64,000 nucleotides of DNA from Hygrophila difformis. Its lineage: Eukaryota; Streptophyta; Magnoliopsida; Lamiales; Acanthaceae. Where the stretch lies: contig JAOANR010000010.1 in NCBI GenBank assembly GCA_030278955.1, forward strand, positions 20,862,444 to 20,926,443. The letters run 5' to 3'. Position numbers and translations under genes: made by a program. Positions 34,393 through 46,699 of this stretch are shown piece by piece (the stretch's first letter is position 1; each line of letters begins with the position of its first letter). The notes beneath the pieces were generated by a model. That model was not told the DNA's origin. It saw only the letters and a list, made by a program, of their open reading frames with translations, and ran no database searches.

Positions 34393-35043
34393 GGACCAGT
34401 TGACTCCAATGATCAGTCACTTCACAACATTCTAACTTGGAGACAACTTGGTGTTCTTGAGAGGTGTGTAGGTTAGTTAGGTAGTTAGGTCTTTAATTTT
34501 TTGTATTATTTATATTTATGTCTTCTTTTAGCTTTATAATATGTTAGATCAGTGATCTTATTGGAGCTTTCACCCTAGTTAGCCACTGTTCACATTTTTT
34601 CCAGCTTTGTTAAACTTTTATTAAGGCTTGAAATACCCAAATGATGGGTATTACCAAGCCATTTCTTATAAAATGGGAAGTTAATCATAAAGAGAGGCCC
34701 AAAATCATGAAATGGACAAGGGTCCATGGATTTCTTGCTTTATTTTTGGTTTCAGGACCCTTTGGTCATTTTATTTTTCTATTTTGTATGGGTTTTTGTG
34801 TTGTTTTATTTTATTTCGGGATTCATGCATGAAATGTTGGTTGAAAACCCTCACTTAGATTTGTGGTTCATAAGGTGTGTAGTTTAGCATAGTTTTCCTT
34901 ACTGTTTTGCATTTTTGCATTTTACATTTACTGTTCTTAGCTTGTTATTTCACTTTCATGCATTTGTGAACCATAAACTTGAAAATAGGGTTTGCAATCG
35001 CAGAGATTGCATTACCCGAACAACAACAATTTTTCTGGGCTAG

Positions 35044-35616
35044 CCACGACGCTAACCGCCCTACGGCGCTAACCTAGTGTAGCGTCGTAGGTGAGGTTTA
35101 GCGCCGTAGTTATCCAGGCTTTAACAAAATTTGCCCTACGGCGCTAAACCAACGACGCTATCCTCAGATAGCATCGTAATTTCAGTTTAGAGTCGTAGGT
35201 CCCCAAAACTTTTTCCTTCTCACAATACCCACCTACGACGCTATCCTCACGACGCTATCTTCGGATAGCGTCGTCATTTAATGTCTAGCGCCGTACTCCC
35301 CCATTTCACAAACACTTCTAAAAACGTGACCTACGGCGCTATCCTCACGACGCTATCCTAGGATAGCGTCGTCATTTAATGTCTAGTGCCGTAGCATCTC
35401 TCCTCTTTCCAAAAATTTCTTTCTTCCCCAATCTCTCAAATCACCTACGACGCTATACCTACGACGCTATCCTAGTATAGCGCCGTAGTTCAGTGTATAG
35501 CGTCGTACACACCCCTTTAACCCCAAAAATTTCACATCTCTTTCACCAACCCATGACGACGCTAACCTCACGACGCTATCCTAGGATAGCGTCATAATAT
35601 CTGTTTAGCGTCGTAA
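35044..35616. repeat. Downstream quartet array, copy 1 (six modules)
   Basis: Six successive modules of about 70-105 bp, each with the order forward, forward, reverse, reverse using CTACGACGCTA/CTACGGCGCTA and its complement. Several central pairs form near-perfect palindromes such as ACGACGCTATCC followed by TAGGATAGCGTCGT. Spacers differ and look unrelated to the motif. Confidence 0.88.
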
Positions 35617-37867
35617 TTGACATCTTTATGTAAAATTTTCCATTCTCCATATTCACAATTAATTGATTGAACCCTTAAGCCAGTAATTAAAGGTCAATAT
35701 TAGCAATAATTGAGATCAATAATCATCTAGATTAAAGGAGCCTTGTTCAATATCCATTAAAATATTCTTCTATAAACAAAATCGTGATACCTTAAACGGA
35801 TAATCCGGACTGTAATTAATTATGGTAGGAGGGATTATTTAAGCTATCATTTATGGATTTAATTCCATAACCTTGGATGAGAAACCAATGTCTCTCATAC
35901 AAGATAACCCAAAAATATTTTCTTATTTTATTTTGGTCTTTTTCGTGGTGTGTGAAACAGCTAATAAGAGATATAACAGACTAATGTTGGCGGGTATTCC
36001 CACACGGATAAACTAGCTCGTGGTCTGTATATTAATTCCTAGATGTTATTTTGCATGGTCCGGGCAGTGGTCGGTGGAAGCCTTGGCGGTTCGTCCATCC
36101 GGGATCATAATAGCTGCTCAACTGACTCCTATCCGGATACAGTTTTCTTTTCTTTATCTTAATTCCAAACCCAAATTTTGAGCTGTAATACTATCAAATT
36201 GTGATGATCAGCACTGTTTGAATAGTACTACAGTAAGAAAACATGTAGGTTTTTCTCTCATTTCATAGATAGTAGGAGTCTTGATGATAGCGATCACTGT
36301 CATTTAAGATCTTCTGCTGTCTAAAACCGTTCCACCTGTAATAGTTGGGACCTGGATAGCAGATGTTTGCAGTCCGGATAACCCCAGTTATTTCAGTCGT
36401 CTTTTTAGCCAAATAAATTCTTCTCATCTCCGGCTATTTCATCTCTGTGTGTCACATTCGGTCTAAACCCACTATTATATTTTGGGTTATTAATTTTACA
36501 CTTATGTATAAATTTATGCATGATATTATTATGTAGATATTGTGGTCAATATTATTTTGGGATCCTTCCCTTGGACATAGGAGTCTTGATTTTAATTAGA
36601 TGGCTCACAATAAATTTCCAACAAAAATTCATTTATAAAATCCGGATCTGAGTAAGGGATAAATTCCACAGTTATGACTAATTTATATCCGACTGGGGGT
36701 TGATTTTGGGAAATTAGAAGCAGAGTCAGCGATTAGGTCTCATCTAGACTGAAAGGATCTGTGTTTTAATTGAGAGTCTAGTACCTGTTTAGGGAATGAT
36801 TTTCAAATATCAATTATTTTCCAAAATTGCTGTATGTTGGAAATCTTATATTAAATATTGCACTGACTCAGAGTCCACTTGGATTCAGATGAGGTGTAAT
36901 AGATAATACTAGAAGAACAACATGTGGGTCTTGGTTATTTTCTAAGGTAGGGTTGAGTTCCTTTCAACTGCTATCCTCTTCTGCCAAAGCCTATTTTTTA
37001 GTCCTGAGTGAGTGCATCCGCAATGAACTAATTTATTAGTTTATTTCATTAGTTTGTATCTCATAACCACCCGACGGGAAGTGAACACTGCGAGCATTTC
37101 ACCGAGATTAGGGAATTCGTGATCCACATCTGGTCATTCTGACTGGGGGCTTTCTTTTACTACCAGGGTCAGACTTTCAAAAACCTCCGAGTGATAGGAT
37201 TTTAAATGCTTTCTTTATCGCTTTCTCTTAAATGCTTTCGTTAGAGGTCACTCGGTTGTATTGAGAGTTGTGTAACTGCTACTAGGACTGATAGTTAAGG
37301 GATAGTTCAGGCTTGATTAGAATCTTTGGGCGTGACATGGGGGAATGATGGGAGTACTTGACACTTCAACTAATGATTTGTCAGGTGTTGCTTGTCCACC
37401 ACAGATAATTAATATACCTTAGCAATGAATTGCAAGGGTAGTTATGCGTCTGTGGTATCTTAGAATTTATTTTCTTAAGAGCATGTAAACTCTTACTGTA
37501 AGTACCTGTCTGTTAAAGGGAACATGGTATAGAGAACATGAGAGTTAGCTAACTGATGGATTATCCCAAACAAAGATCTGTGTAACAAAATGGAAGTTTA
37601 AGTGTGTTTCATCTGAATCTTGTCCAATCTTTATTCTTTTCTTCCTGTCCCTTCTGTCATACTTTAAATCTGCTTTTTTAGAATAATTTTAATCGCTTTA
37701 TTAGAATAATTTTATTGCTTTCTTAGATTAAATTTAATTCGATTTCTAGAATAATTTTATCCGCTTTATTTTAATTGCTTTCATAGCTTAGTTTAAATTC
37801 TGTCAAGTAGTCGATAATTAAAACACAAACTTGAACCGAGTAACCGAGTGGAAAATCTTAGTAAACA

Positions 37868-37973
37868 ACGTGGGCCCTGCTTTTATCGCACATCCTCCAG
37901 TGAACGATCCGGTCTTACTATAAATTACTGCAATTTTTGTCACCGTGCGCTTTCGGGGGCACAGTTTCTTAAC
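37868..37973 (+). repeat. Strongly conserved block near the giant LTR 3' part (copy 1)
   Basis: From 'tgtgaacgatcc'-type sequence through 'caccgtgcgctttcggg' it is nearly identical to 46593-46699 in copy 2 (a few differences in about 100 bp), well above the background similarity of the two elements. The composition resembles the U5-end region of long-LTR gypsy elements. Confidence 0.6.
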
Positions 37974-38422
37974 ACGAGTAATAAAAACGTGATAACCTAT
38001 AAATATATCCCTAACCCCAACTCCATCTTCATAAATTGGTTTCACTAACTAAAATTGAAAACCAGGATTATGATTTTTCAAGAAAATACTCATATAGTGG
38101 GAATGTGTTAAAAGTTTCATGGCAAGGATCTTCATGACATGAAACTATGATAAGTTTCATGATGCCAATTGTTGGGGACCTTCAGTGTGACAGACTGAAG
38201 GTCAAGATTGAATTATCTATCCCGGCTGCACCATGAAAATTGTCAAAAGTTTCATGTCGGGGAGGACCACAGCGCCGTTTGAAATCAGAGTACTCCACAT
38301 GAGTAATAAAAAAGTGAAATATATCCTTAAACCCCTTTCCCACGAGCATAACTCTTTTCTTCTAATAAATTCGAACTTGATATTTTGTAAAATACTCGTG
38401 TTAATGAAATTTGTCAAAAGTT

Positions 38423-38827
38423 TCATGTAACCCCGACCGTTTGTCCAGAAAAAGGCAAAGACGCCCCAACCGAAGCGTTGGGCTGGAACGAAACAGTTCC
38501 AAACGAGTGTCCAGAGATAAAATGCCAAGAATTGGGCAAAACATACCCGCCAGTGTCAAACGCCGGCGACAGGGGCAGAAAGGCCGTCGCTGGATCAAGC
38601 AAATATTGATCGATAGAGCCGATTGGGTCTGCCATAGGCAGCGACATCGGATGCAGCGTTGCGGGTGGAGGAACAACGGCAGGTGGGGTCAGCATTGACG
38701 GCACCGCTGCGGTTGGGGTAACGACAGTGGACGCCTGGACAGACCCAGGCATGGAAACGGAGGCGGTGGCGGCAGCGGCGGATGAAACGTCAGTGGAGGC
38801 GGTGGCGGTAGCAGTGGAACCGTCCAT
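38423..38827 (-). pseudogene. Copia gag, N-terminal part
   Basis: Minus-strand ATG at 38827, about 135 codons rich in Thr, Ala, Ser, Pro and Val, stopped by the 4.7-kb insert. The frame continues exactly at the other side (33730 downward) if the insert and one TGTAA copy are removed. Confidence 0.75.
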
Positions 38828-38899
38828 TTTAAACGTCTTGCGCTTGTAAGAAAAGAACGGTTACAACAGTATGAAAAGAAAACGTCGAGTCGAGATTGA

Positions 38900-39739
38900 A
38901 CTCTTCCCGCAAGACGTTTATGCCCCGGTAGTGCTCCGGCAACGGCAGAATGTCCCCAAAGGTAAAACAACGAACGTCTCGACGTAGCAGCACCGCAAAC
39001 GTCGACGACCGGCGAACAGAACAAGGAGCTGAGGGAGTCGGGAGGAGAGGATATGCAGAAGGCAGAATGCAGAGGTGTGTGATGGTGTATGAATCCTAGT
39101 GCCTGACGCTGCCATTTATAGGAGTTGGAGGAGACGTAACCGCCGAGGGGTATTGATGGGGCGGTTTCAACTGGAATTCAAATGGTTTTCAACAACTGTT
39201 GAAATCAAATTGGGCTTCAACGACTGGGCTTGGCATGGGCCCGACAAATAAACTTTGTCTAAAAAATTAGACAGGCCCAAAGCCCAATTACTAAGATCCA
39301 AGTCCAAGTCCACGGGCACGGGCACGGGCGCCGGCGACGGCGACGGCGCGGCGCGGCTCGGCTCGGCTCGGGACGGGACGGGACGGGACGGGACGGGCGC
39401 GCGCGTGTGGACTTCCCCCGCACTTGACCAACCTGCATTAGTTTAATTGATTCTAACACGCAGAACAATATAAACTAATTCAATTCCCACTGTTTAGCCA
39501 ATGTGGGATGCGCCACCTTTACCCATTCTTTAACAACCATTCAAACACACAAACGTAAGCGTTTCAACTAGCCGCACCTACTTCAACCACCTATTTCTCA
39601 CTCACCCGACAACGGTTTTGAGAAAATAGATACACTACGACAATCTACACGAAATGTAGAGTTCGTATACGCTATTTAATTAACCAAATTAAATATCGTC
39701 ATTACGCAAAAAGGAGCTCAAAACCCCCTTTTTCCAACA
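38900..39739 (-). repeat. 5' LTR of the minus-strand copia (inner end approximate)
   Basis: Begins on the minus strand TGTTGGAAAAAGGGGG at 39739. It has a CTATAAATGG promoter-like box at about 39117 and the start of transcribed leader after it. The inner boundary near 38900 is an estimate, since the partner LTR is truncated and no primer site was clear. Confidence 0.6.
39307..39415. repeat. GC-rich simple repeats within the LTR
   Basis: Consecutive short runs: CACGGG, GGCGAC, CTCGG and (GGGAC)5, then GCGCGCG. An island of very high GC upstream of the LTR promoter. Confidence 0.85.
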
Positions 39740-39774
39740 CTCAACATGAGGAAAAGGGTGGAAAATGTCATAAA

Positions 39775-40744
39775 TGTTGAGTCAAGGTTTTGATGGAAGT
39801 TCACAGCCGATGATTGAACACAATAGAAGAACATCCACAACACCAGTCTACCTGTGCGTACTGAAGACTTTCCTTTCAGACTGGATTTAGTCCCAACGGA
39901 TCTTTCCTAATCAGGAGGGTAAATACTAATATTTGATTGCACGAATCCCTCCTGAATTAAGGAAAGATCATTTGTCCTAGATTTGCCCTAATCACTAACG
40001 GCTCTTTCCCCATTTAGCATCAGACCGTTTGAATCGGCAGAGATCCTTGGATAAAGAGAGTTTTGGAGGCTTGGTTCAAACACTTCTCACCATCTTGATT
40101 CTGAAACAACTCTGAAACTCTCTAGAGCTATCAGAAACTATTATTGAGAAGAAACTCGATCTCCAGCCTTGTGTACACCGAAGGTATTGTTGCTGGAAGA
40201 TCGTGCAAGCCTTGAGCACTTCTCTTGTTCTCTATTTGTCCTCTGTTCAGTTCCTGAATCGGAGTCATATTGAAGAAGAGTGCTTAAGGCGAAACAGGAG
40301 GAAACAACATATTGCTTTTACTCACACATCAAAGGAGGTTTGCTTCACAGGTTACTTCGGGGGAAACTCAAAGTGGGCTAGCTTTGGGGAGTTGAAATAG
40401 GTGGGAAGCCTATACCAGAGCTGGAGAAAGCCGCTGGTCATTAAAACTATCTGCCTGAAGTTTGGAGTGAAGGCATTCAAGCTATTTCATCTATTGTGTA
40501 TGGTTGTAAACCATTGTTGATTACACATAGTGAAATATCTCCTGGATTGGTATCCCCCAGACGTAGGCCGAAGGCCGAACTGGGTCAACAACTCGTGTGT
40601 TGTTTATTTACTTTGTGCTTGTTTATTCCGCTGTGCATCTTGTTGCACTTGATACCGTAATCTGTTTGTTCATTGGTTGTGTTCAGACACTCTCAGTGAA
40701 CCACTGCACAAAGTTTCTCACTTGCTTAACCCGTGGACCTAACA
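39775..40744 (+). repeat. 5' LTR of the SIRE-like copia
   Basis: Starts TGTTGAGTCAAGG, ends GTGGACCTAACA, matches 53916-54883 over its whole length. Confidence 0.93.
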
Positions 40745-40746
40745 AG

Positions 40747-40759
40747 TGGTATCAGAGCC
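40747..40759 (+). promoter_or_regulatory. Primer-binding site (tRNA-iMet)
   Basis: TGGTATCAGAGCC, two bases after the 5' LTR, is the standard primer site complementary to plant initiator methionine tRNA in copia elements. Confidence 0.92.
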
Positions 40760-40792
40760 ACACTCTTGCGAGAGAGATCTTACTGAAGCAAG

Positions 40793-42417
40793 ATGAGTGA
40801 AATGTGGAATTACACTCAGCCTCCTCTTCTGGATGGGACAAATTTTGCCTTTTAGAAGAACAAGATGCGATCTTTTCTGATGTCCATAGACGATTTGGCA
40901 TGGAATGTTGTCCTTGTCAAATATGTTGCCCCCAGTGTTACCAAGGATGGTGTGACCACTCCCAAAGACATGAATGACTGGAGCAAGGAAGAAAAGGGAC
41001 TGTCCAACATGAACTCAAAAGCCCTTCATGCTCTTTTCAGTGCCGTGTCAGATGACCAATACTTCATCATCTCTAACTGCACCACAGCATTTGAAGCCTG
41101 GGAGATCTTGGTAAACTCTTATGAGGGTACCACCTCTGTAAGGAGATCTAAACTCATTTCTCTTGATACTGAATTTCATAAAATGTGTATGGATGAGGAT
41201 GAGACTATTAATAACTTTTTTTGGTAGGATTCGAACTCTAACCAACCAAGCTCAACAGCTTGGGAAAACTTACTCCAATGAGGAGATTGTGACTAAGATT
41301 GTAGGTACCCTCCCTGAAAGATTCTACCCCAAGATTGCTGCTCTTGAACTTCAAGCCAACTTTGCTGCCATGAGTGTTGATGAACTTATAGGGATCCTTC
41401 AATCTTGGGAAATGACTCACTGCAAGAATTTCAAAGGGAAATCTACTGCCTTCAAGGTGGAGACCAAGTCTTAGTCTGTTCCCATCAAAGCATCAAGTCA
41501 TGTTCATGATGATGAAAGTGATGATCTGGATGAGGAGGATCTGGTCCTGCTAACCAAGAAGCTAGCCCGCTTTCTCAGAGACAAGAAGTCCAAACAATTT
41601 GAAAACAGGAAAGGAGAGGGCTCTTCAAGCAGGAGACCAGACAGGAGAAGGTCTGAGAAACCTGTCAAGAGGATGTCCAAGGAAACCTCAGACCCTAAAG
41701 GAACTCAATGCTTTGAATGTAAGAGGTTTGGTCATGTTCGTGCTGAATGTGCCAATCTAAAAAACAAAGGGTCTGATGTCAAGAAGACCTACTGTGCCAC
41801 CTTTAGTGAGGATGACTGCCCTGAATCTAGTGATGAAGAAGAGGGAGATGGAGTTGCCTTCGTTGGATCATGGGATTCAGAATTTGAATCAGATACATGT
41901 AATACATCCTCTCATGTCAATACACTTATTACTGATGAAACTTCTACCTCTTCTTATAGGAATGACAGTCTTGGTCTAGAAGTCCTAAGCAATATGTATG
42001 ATGAGACCAATCTCAGACTGGAGCAGTCTTTGGATGAATTGGAGGGTGCTCTTCTCGAACTGGGAATCAGCAGGCAAGAAATCTCCTATCTTGAAGAGCA
42101 ACTTGATGAGTTGATAGCCAAATATTGTATCCAAGGAGAAGAAGTGAGAAAGTACCTTCAAGAACTCAATGATTACAAGACTAAGTACTTTGCTCAAAGG
42201 GTAGACCTCAGAGATGCTGAGAACAGACGAGATGAGTTGGAATACTTGGTTGCCCGCATGGAACCTGCCAACATGGACCTGTCTGTAAGAGTGGATGAGC
42301 TTTCAGTCGAAGCTGGTGAACTCATGACCACCAATAGAGAGCTCACTGAACAAGTTGATCACCTCAGTTCTGAAAGGGATAGTTTCCAACAAGAAGTCAT
42401 TGGACTGTCTGAGCAGG
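40793..42417 (+). pseudogene. SIRE-like gag, 5' part, broken
   Basis: ATG at 40793. In-frame TAG at 40853-40855, apparently in place of a Trp codon. A seven-T run at 41216-41222 shifts the frame and looks like a one-base insertion. A second in-frame TAG is at 41472-41474. The conserved gag core, zinc knuckle CFECKRFGHVRAEC (about 41710-41750) and a long acidic coiled-coil-like region (about 41990-42410) follow. The frame is then interrupted by the 4.7-kb insert at 42418 and resumes in frame at 47145. Confidence 0.85.
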
Positions 42418-42720
42418 TGATAATGGCCAGAAATGACCATTATTTTCAATCCATTTCCGTGTCTTAAACGGGCATTTGATCGCATTCCGGTCTTACATTA
42501 AGTAAGAAAGCAGTCGAATTGGACTAATTTATGCATAATTGTAAAAATAATAAGCTGGTGTGAAAAAGACATAAATATGTAATTTTATTACATATTTCTG
42601 TTAGAAAAATCCAAAAACATGAGAAAAAGAAAAGGAAACAAAAAGATGGGAAAAAGATAGAAAAGCCCACAAAAAGAATATTTTCAGCCCATCTGGCCCA
42701 ATCCAGCAGGCCCAGGAAGA

Positions 42721-42966
42721 CCTTTGTCGCGGAAGCCCTTGGCGCGATGCAGTGTTCCGCGACAAAGGCATGTTCCGCGACCAAGTGGCCCAAATGAAGA
42801 GGAGATCAGCCACGCCCTTGGCGCGATGACCTTTGTCGCGATGGCATGCTCCGCGACAAAGGCATGTTCCGCGACCAAGATGCACAAATAGAGACACAAG
42901 ACCCAGTCGAGAAGCCTTGCCACATGCAGTGTGTTCCGCGACCAACTTGATGCTCCGAGACAAGGC
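42721..42966. repeat. Upstream quartet array, copy 2 (three modules)
   Basis: Motifs F = CTTTGTCGCGGAA or CCTTGGCGCGATG and R = TTCCGCGACAAAG or TTCCGCGACCAAG. Two full FFRR groups, then a third in which the forward pair is decayed. It lies about 70-315 bp upstream of the TATA-like box, at nearly the same offset as in copy 1. Confidence 0.85.
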
Positions 42967-43035
42967 TGTGATGTGTGTGATGTCTTAAGACACAATGGGC
43001 TAGAATCAAGGCCCATGGGCTTAGGGTTACACTTC

Positions 43036-43042
43036 TATAAAT
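43036..43042 (+). promoter_or_regulatory. TATA-like box in giant LTR copy 2
   Basis: TATAAAT within CTTCTATAAATATGAGG, 618 bp from the element start, the position equivalent to 34386 in copy 1. Confidence 0.5.
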
Positions 43043-43672
43043 ATGAGGTGTCTCCCATGAGCCAGAGGTTGGTTGGAATTTTGTTGATTAGAGCTCTCTT
43101 GAAGGCAAGGCAGTAGGAGTTCTCTCTTAGGTAGAGTAGTTTAGGTTTATTTTCATGTATTATTTAAATTTTGCTCTTAGTTTAGCTTAGTTTAGTGTTT
43201 TACTGTTCACAGTTGCTTAGATAGCCATTTTTATACCATGTTTTAGTTTCGAAACTCTTGTTTTAGGGTTTGTAATACCCAAATCATGGGTATTAACAAC
43301 ACCCCTTCAATAATATGAGAAAACATTCAGCATCTGTGTCCCAAATCATGAAATGGGTCTCACACCCCATGGATTTATGCTTTCTTTTTTATTTTGGGGT
43401 CACTTGACCCCCACTATGCTATTTTTATAGTTACTGTTAGCAATTTATGGATAATGTTGTGTGGATGTGTGATCAAACCCTAGATTAGGACTCCTGCTTT
43501 ATTTTAATATTCTGCCCTTCCTTGTTATTTTTGTTTAAGCATGTTCTTCTTTATTTTGAATGTTTCTTGCTTGTTTTTAGCTTAGAATAGCTTTATGATC
43601 TGAAATAGGGTGAGATCACGTTGTTTGCATGCCACTGTTCATTTCTGCTTTTTCTGACTTTTGTCCTGAACC

Positions 43673-44246
43673 ACCTTGGGCGCCAACCGCCTTCTGGCGC
43701 GGAACCACGTTCCGCGACAAAATGGCTGTTCCGCGACCAAGGTGTTTCAAGACACTTGTCTCCATAATTTAAAAACCTTTGTCGCGGAATACCTTGTCGC
43801 GGAGCCACGTTCCGCGACAAAACTGTCCATGCATAGCGACAAAGGAGCCAAACTCTTGCATTTTGTCTTCATGGCTTTGTGTCGCGGAATCATCTTGTCG
43901 CGGAGCCACGTTCCGCGACAAAATCCCATTCCGAGACAGAAAAATTATGCCATGTTCCTTGATCTTTGAACACCTTGTCGCGGAACACCTTGTCGCGGAA
44001 CCACGTTCCGCGACAAAATTTCCATGCATAGCGACAAAGATTCAAATACTTTAGGAATTTTCTGAAAACACTTTGTCGCGATGTACCCTTGTCGCGGAAC
44101 CACGTTCCGCGACAAAATCTCACATAGCGACAAAGAGGCGTTATGCTGCCAAAAATTTTTAAAAAAAAAAAAAAAAAAAAAACCTGTCGGGATGTCCATG
44201 TCGCGGACCTCGGTCCGCGACAAAATTTATGATATCGCGACAAGGG
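43673..44246. repeat. Downstream quartet array, copy 2 (six modules)
   Basis: Six modules in the order FFRR built on CCTTGTCGCGGAA and its complement TTCCGCGACAAAA, often with a central pair TTGTCGCGGAACCACG followed by TTCCGCGACAA. The fourth motif of several modules is shortened to ATAGCGACAAAG. A 22-base A run (about 44160-44182) sits before the last module. Same number of modules as copy 1, different motif. Confidence 0.88.
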
Positions 44247-46592
44247 TTCCTCTCCCTCTATTTAACCTCAAACAAATTTCATTCTCCCCCTATTTTATAT
44301 ATTGCAACACTCACATCATAGCCCCACGGGTTAGGATGTAACATTCTGGAATTGCAATATAGGGTGTTATGCTGCCCAAATTTTGATTCTCCATTTGCAT
44401 CACTTAACTGATTGAACCCTTGACTCATTAATGATTAAAGATTGAGATTAGCAATAATCAACTTCAATAATCATCATGACTAAAGGATCTTTGTTCAATT
44501 GCCATTAAAACATTCTTGTATAAACAAAATCTTGATGGCTTAAACAGATAATCTGGACTGTAATTAATTATGGTAGGAAGGATTATTTAAGACCATCAAT
44601 TGTGGACCCAATCCACAACCTTGCATGAGAAACCAATGTCTCTCATACAATGGATCTTCTTTTGTTTCTTATTTATTTTGTCTTTGTGTGTTGTGTGGAA
44701 CCATTAGTAAAGAATACATCAGAATAATGTTGGCGGGTACTCCCTCATGGATAACTAGCTCGTATTCTGGGTATTAGTTACTGATTGTTATTTTGCATGG
44801 TCTGGATGGCTGTCAGTGGAAGCCTTGGCGGTTCGCCCATCAGGGGTTATAATAGCTGCTCGGCTGACTCCCAATCCAGATACAGTTTTATTTTTATTAT
44901 CTTAATTTCCAAACCCAAATTCCAATTTGTAGTGGGAGTCAGTTGGCATCAGTCAAAGCCAACTGATGATCATTATAGAAGGGAAGCATGTAGGTTTTTA
45001 TCCGAATTCACAGACAGTGAGGGCCCAACTGGTGTTGACTCCACCATTATAGGGTCTAAGCTGTCTAAATTCGCTCCATCCGAGTGATTGGGAAATTGGA
45101 CAGTAGATGTTTACAGTCCACCTGATTATTCTGCCATTGCTTTGGTCCCTTGACCACTTCATTATGTGTTGCATCTTCTGTCTAGACCCGCATCTATATT
45201 TTGGGTCAATTAATTTTACACTTCCATATATCTTTATGCATGATAATATCATATACTATTGTGGTCTGTATTTATTTTGGGATCCTTCCCTTGGACAATA
45301 GAAGTCTAGATCTCAAACAGATATTGCTTTATAAACTTCCAACAAAAACTTCTTTATAAAATCCGGATCTGAGTAAGGGATAAATTCTTCAGTTATGACT
45401 AATTCATATTCTGTCAAGGGTTGTATTTTGGGGAATTAAGAAGCAGATTCAGCGATTAGGTCTCGCCTAGACTGAAAGGGTCTGTGTTTTAACTGAGAGT
45501 CTAGTACCTGACAGGGAATGATTTTCAAATCCATTACTTTCCAAAATTGCTGGTTGATGGAAATCTAAGATTAAATGCTACACCGAGATGGGGTCCACTT
45601 GGATTCAAATACAGTGTAGTAAATAATCTTAGAGGAACATCACCCAGGCCTTGGTTATTTTCCAAGATAGGGTTGAGTTTTCTTTCAACTGCTATCCTCT
45701 TCTGCCAAAGCCTACTTTTGAGTCCTGAGTGAGTGCATCCGGAACGAACTAACTTATTAGTTCGTTTCATTAGTTTGTATCTCATAATCACCCGGAAGGA
45801 AGTGAACACACTAGTGGTTCACTGAGAGCCGGGAATTCTTGATCCATACTCCTTCATTCTGATGGGGAGCTGCCTTTTACTACCAGGGTCAGATTTTCAA
45901 AACCTCCGAGTGATAGGTTTAAATGTTTTCTTTACCGCTTTCTTTTAACCGCTTTCATTAGAGGTCACTCGGTTGTATTGAGAGTTGTGTAACTGCTACT
46001 AGGATCGACAGTTAAGGGATAGTTTAGGGCTTGATTCAAATCTTTGGGTGTGACATGGGAGAATGATAGTGGTACTTGGCATTTCAATAAATGATGTGTC
46101 GGGTGTTGCTTTTCCACCACAGATGAAGTAACACACCCAGGCCAGGGCAGTTACGAATCTGCGGTATCTTAGAATTTGCGGTCTTAAGAACATGTAAACT
46201 CATATTGCAAGTACCTGTCTGTTAAAGGGAAAGCATTATTGAGAGCATGAGAATTAGCTACCTGATAGAATTATCCCAAACAAAGATCTGCGTATGAAAA
46301 TGGAAGTTTAATATTGCTGTATCTCGCTCTTGTCCAGTTTTCATTCTTTTCTTCCTGTCCTTTCTGTCCACATTGTGACTCAACTTCATGGTTGGCACAA
46401 TGCACCTTTTCCCTGCTTTCGTAGATAATGTTTATTGCATTCCTAGAACAATTCTTATCCGCTTTCTAGAATAAATTTATTTGCTTTGTAGATTAATTTA
46501 ACTGCTTTCTAGATCTAGTTTAAATTCATGTTAGTAGATATTAGTCATCTTTCCAACCTATTGAGCAATACGAATGGAAAATCTAGTAAAAC

Positions 46593-46699
46593 GACGTGGG
46601 ACCTGCTTCTATCGCACATCCTCCAGTGAACGATCCGGTCTTACTATAAATTACTGCAATTTTTGACACCGTGCGCTTTCGGGAGCACAGTTTCTTAAC
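46593..46699 (+). repeat. Strongly conserved block near the giant LTR 3' part (copy 2)
   Basis: Nearly identical to 37868-37973 of copy 1, including 'cagtgaacgatccggtctta' and 'caccgtgcgctttcggg'. Confidence 0.6.

Larger units (their letters stand above)
33736..38425 (+). mobile_element. 4.7-kb non-coding LTR-like insert (copy 1), probable giant solo LTR
   Basis: Starts TGATAATGGCCAG and ends GTCAAAAGTTTCA, with a perfect 5-bp target duplication TGTAA (33731-33735, 38426-38430). TG...CA ends and 5-bp duplications are hallmarks of LTR retroelement integration. No part of the start recurs near the end, there is no coding capacity, and there is one promoter-like CTATATAAGG. The simplest reading is a solo LTR of an element with very long LTRs (such LTRs occur in Ogre-type gypsy elements). 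It is inserted in the gag of the minus-strand copia. It aligns with 42418-47139 over most of its length except for two motif arrays. Confidence 0.75.
28718..39739 (-). mobile_element. Decayed Ty1/copia element, Tork-like, minus strand
   Basis: On the minus strand, in order: 5' LTR (ending in plus coordinates at 39739), gag, a 4.7-kb insert, rest of gag, protease, integrase (with a Stowaway inside), RT, RNase H and a truncated 3' LTR at 28718-28921. The gag-PR-IN-RT order is Ty1/copia; the YVDDMLIMGS catalytic phrase and overall RT resemble the Tork/TAR group. Frameshifts and a deletion inactivate pol. Removing the insert and one target copy restores the gag frame exactly. Confidence 0.88.

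Noticed and set aside
39740..39774. Similarity of 'ctcaacatgagg' to the internal sequence next to the left copia LTR ('ctcacatgag'), suggesting a second shared-LTR copy
   Set aside because: The match is only about ten bases and does not continue beyond the SIRE-like element at 54884.
42601..44341. Multiple open frames on both strands with repeating SRNVAPRQ- or VAEHLVAE-like peptides
   Set aside because: They are translations of the inverted motif array in the giant LTR, not genes. The repetition is in the DNA motif and appears in all frames.
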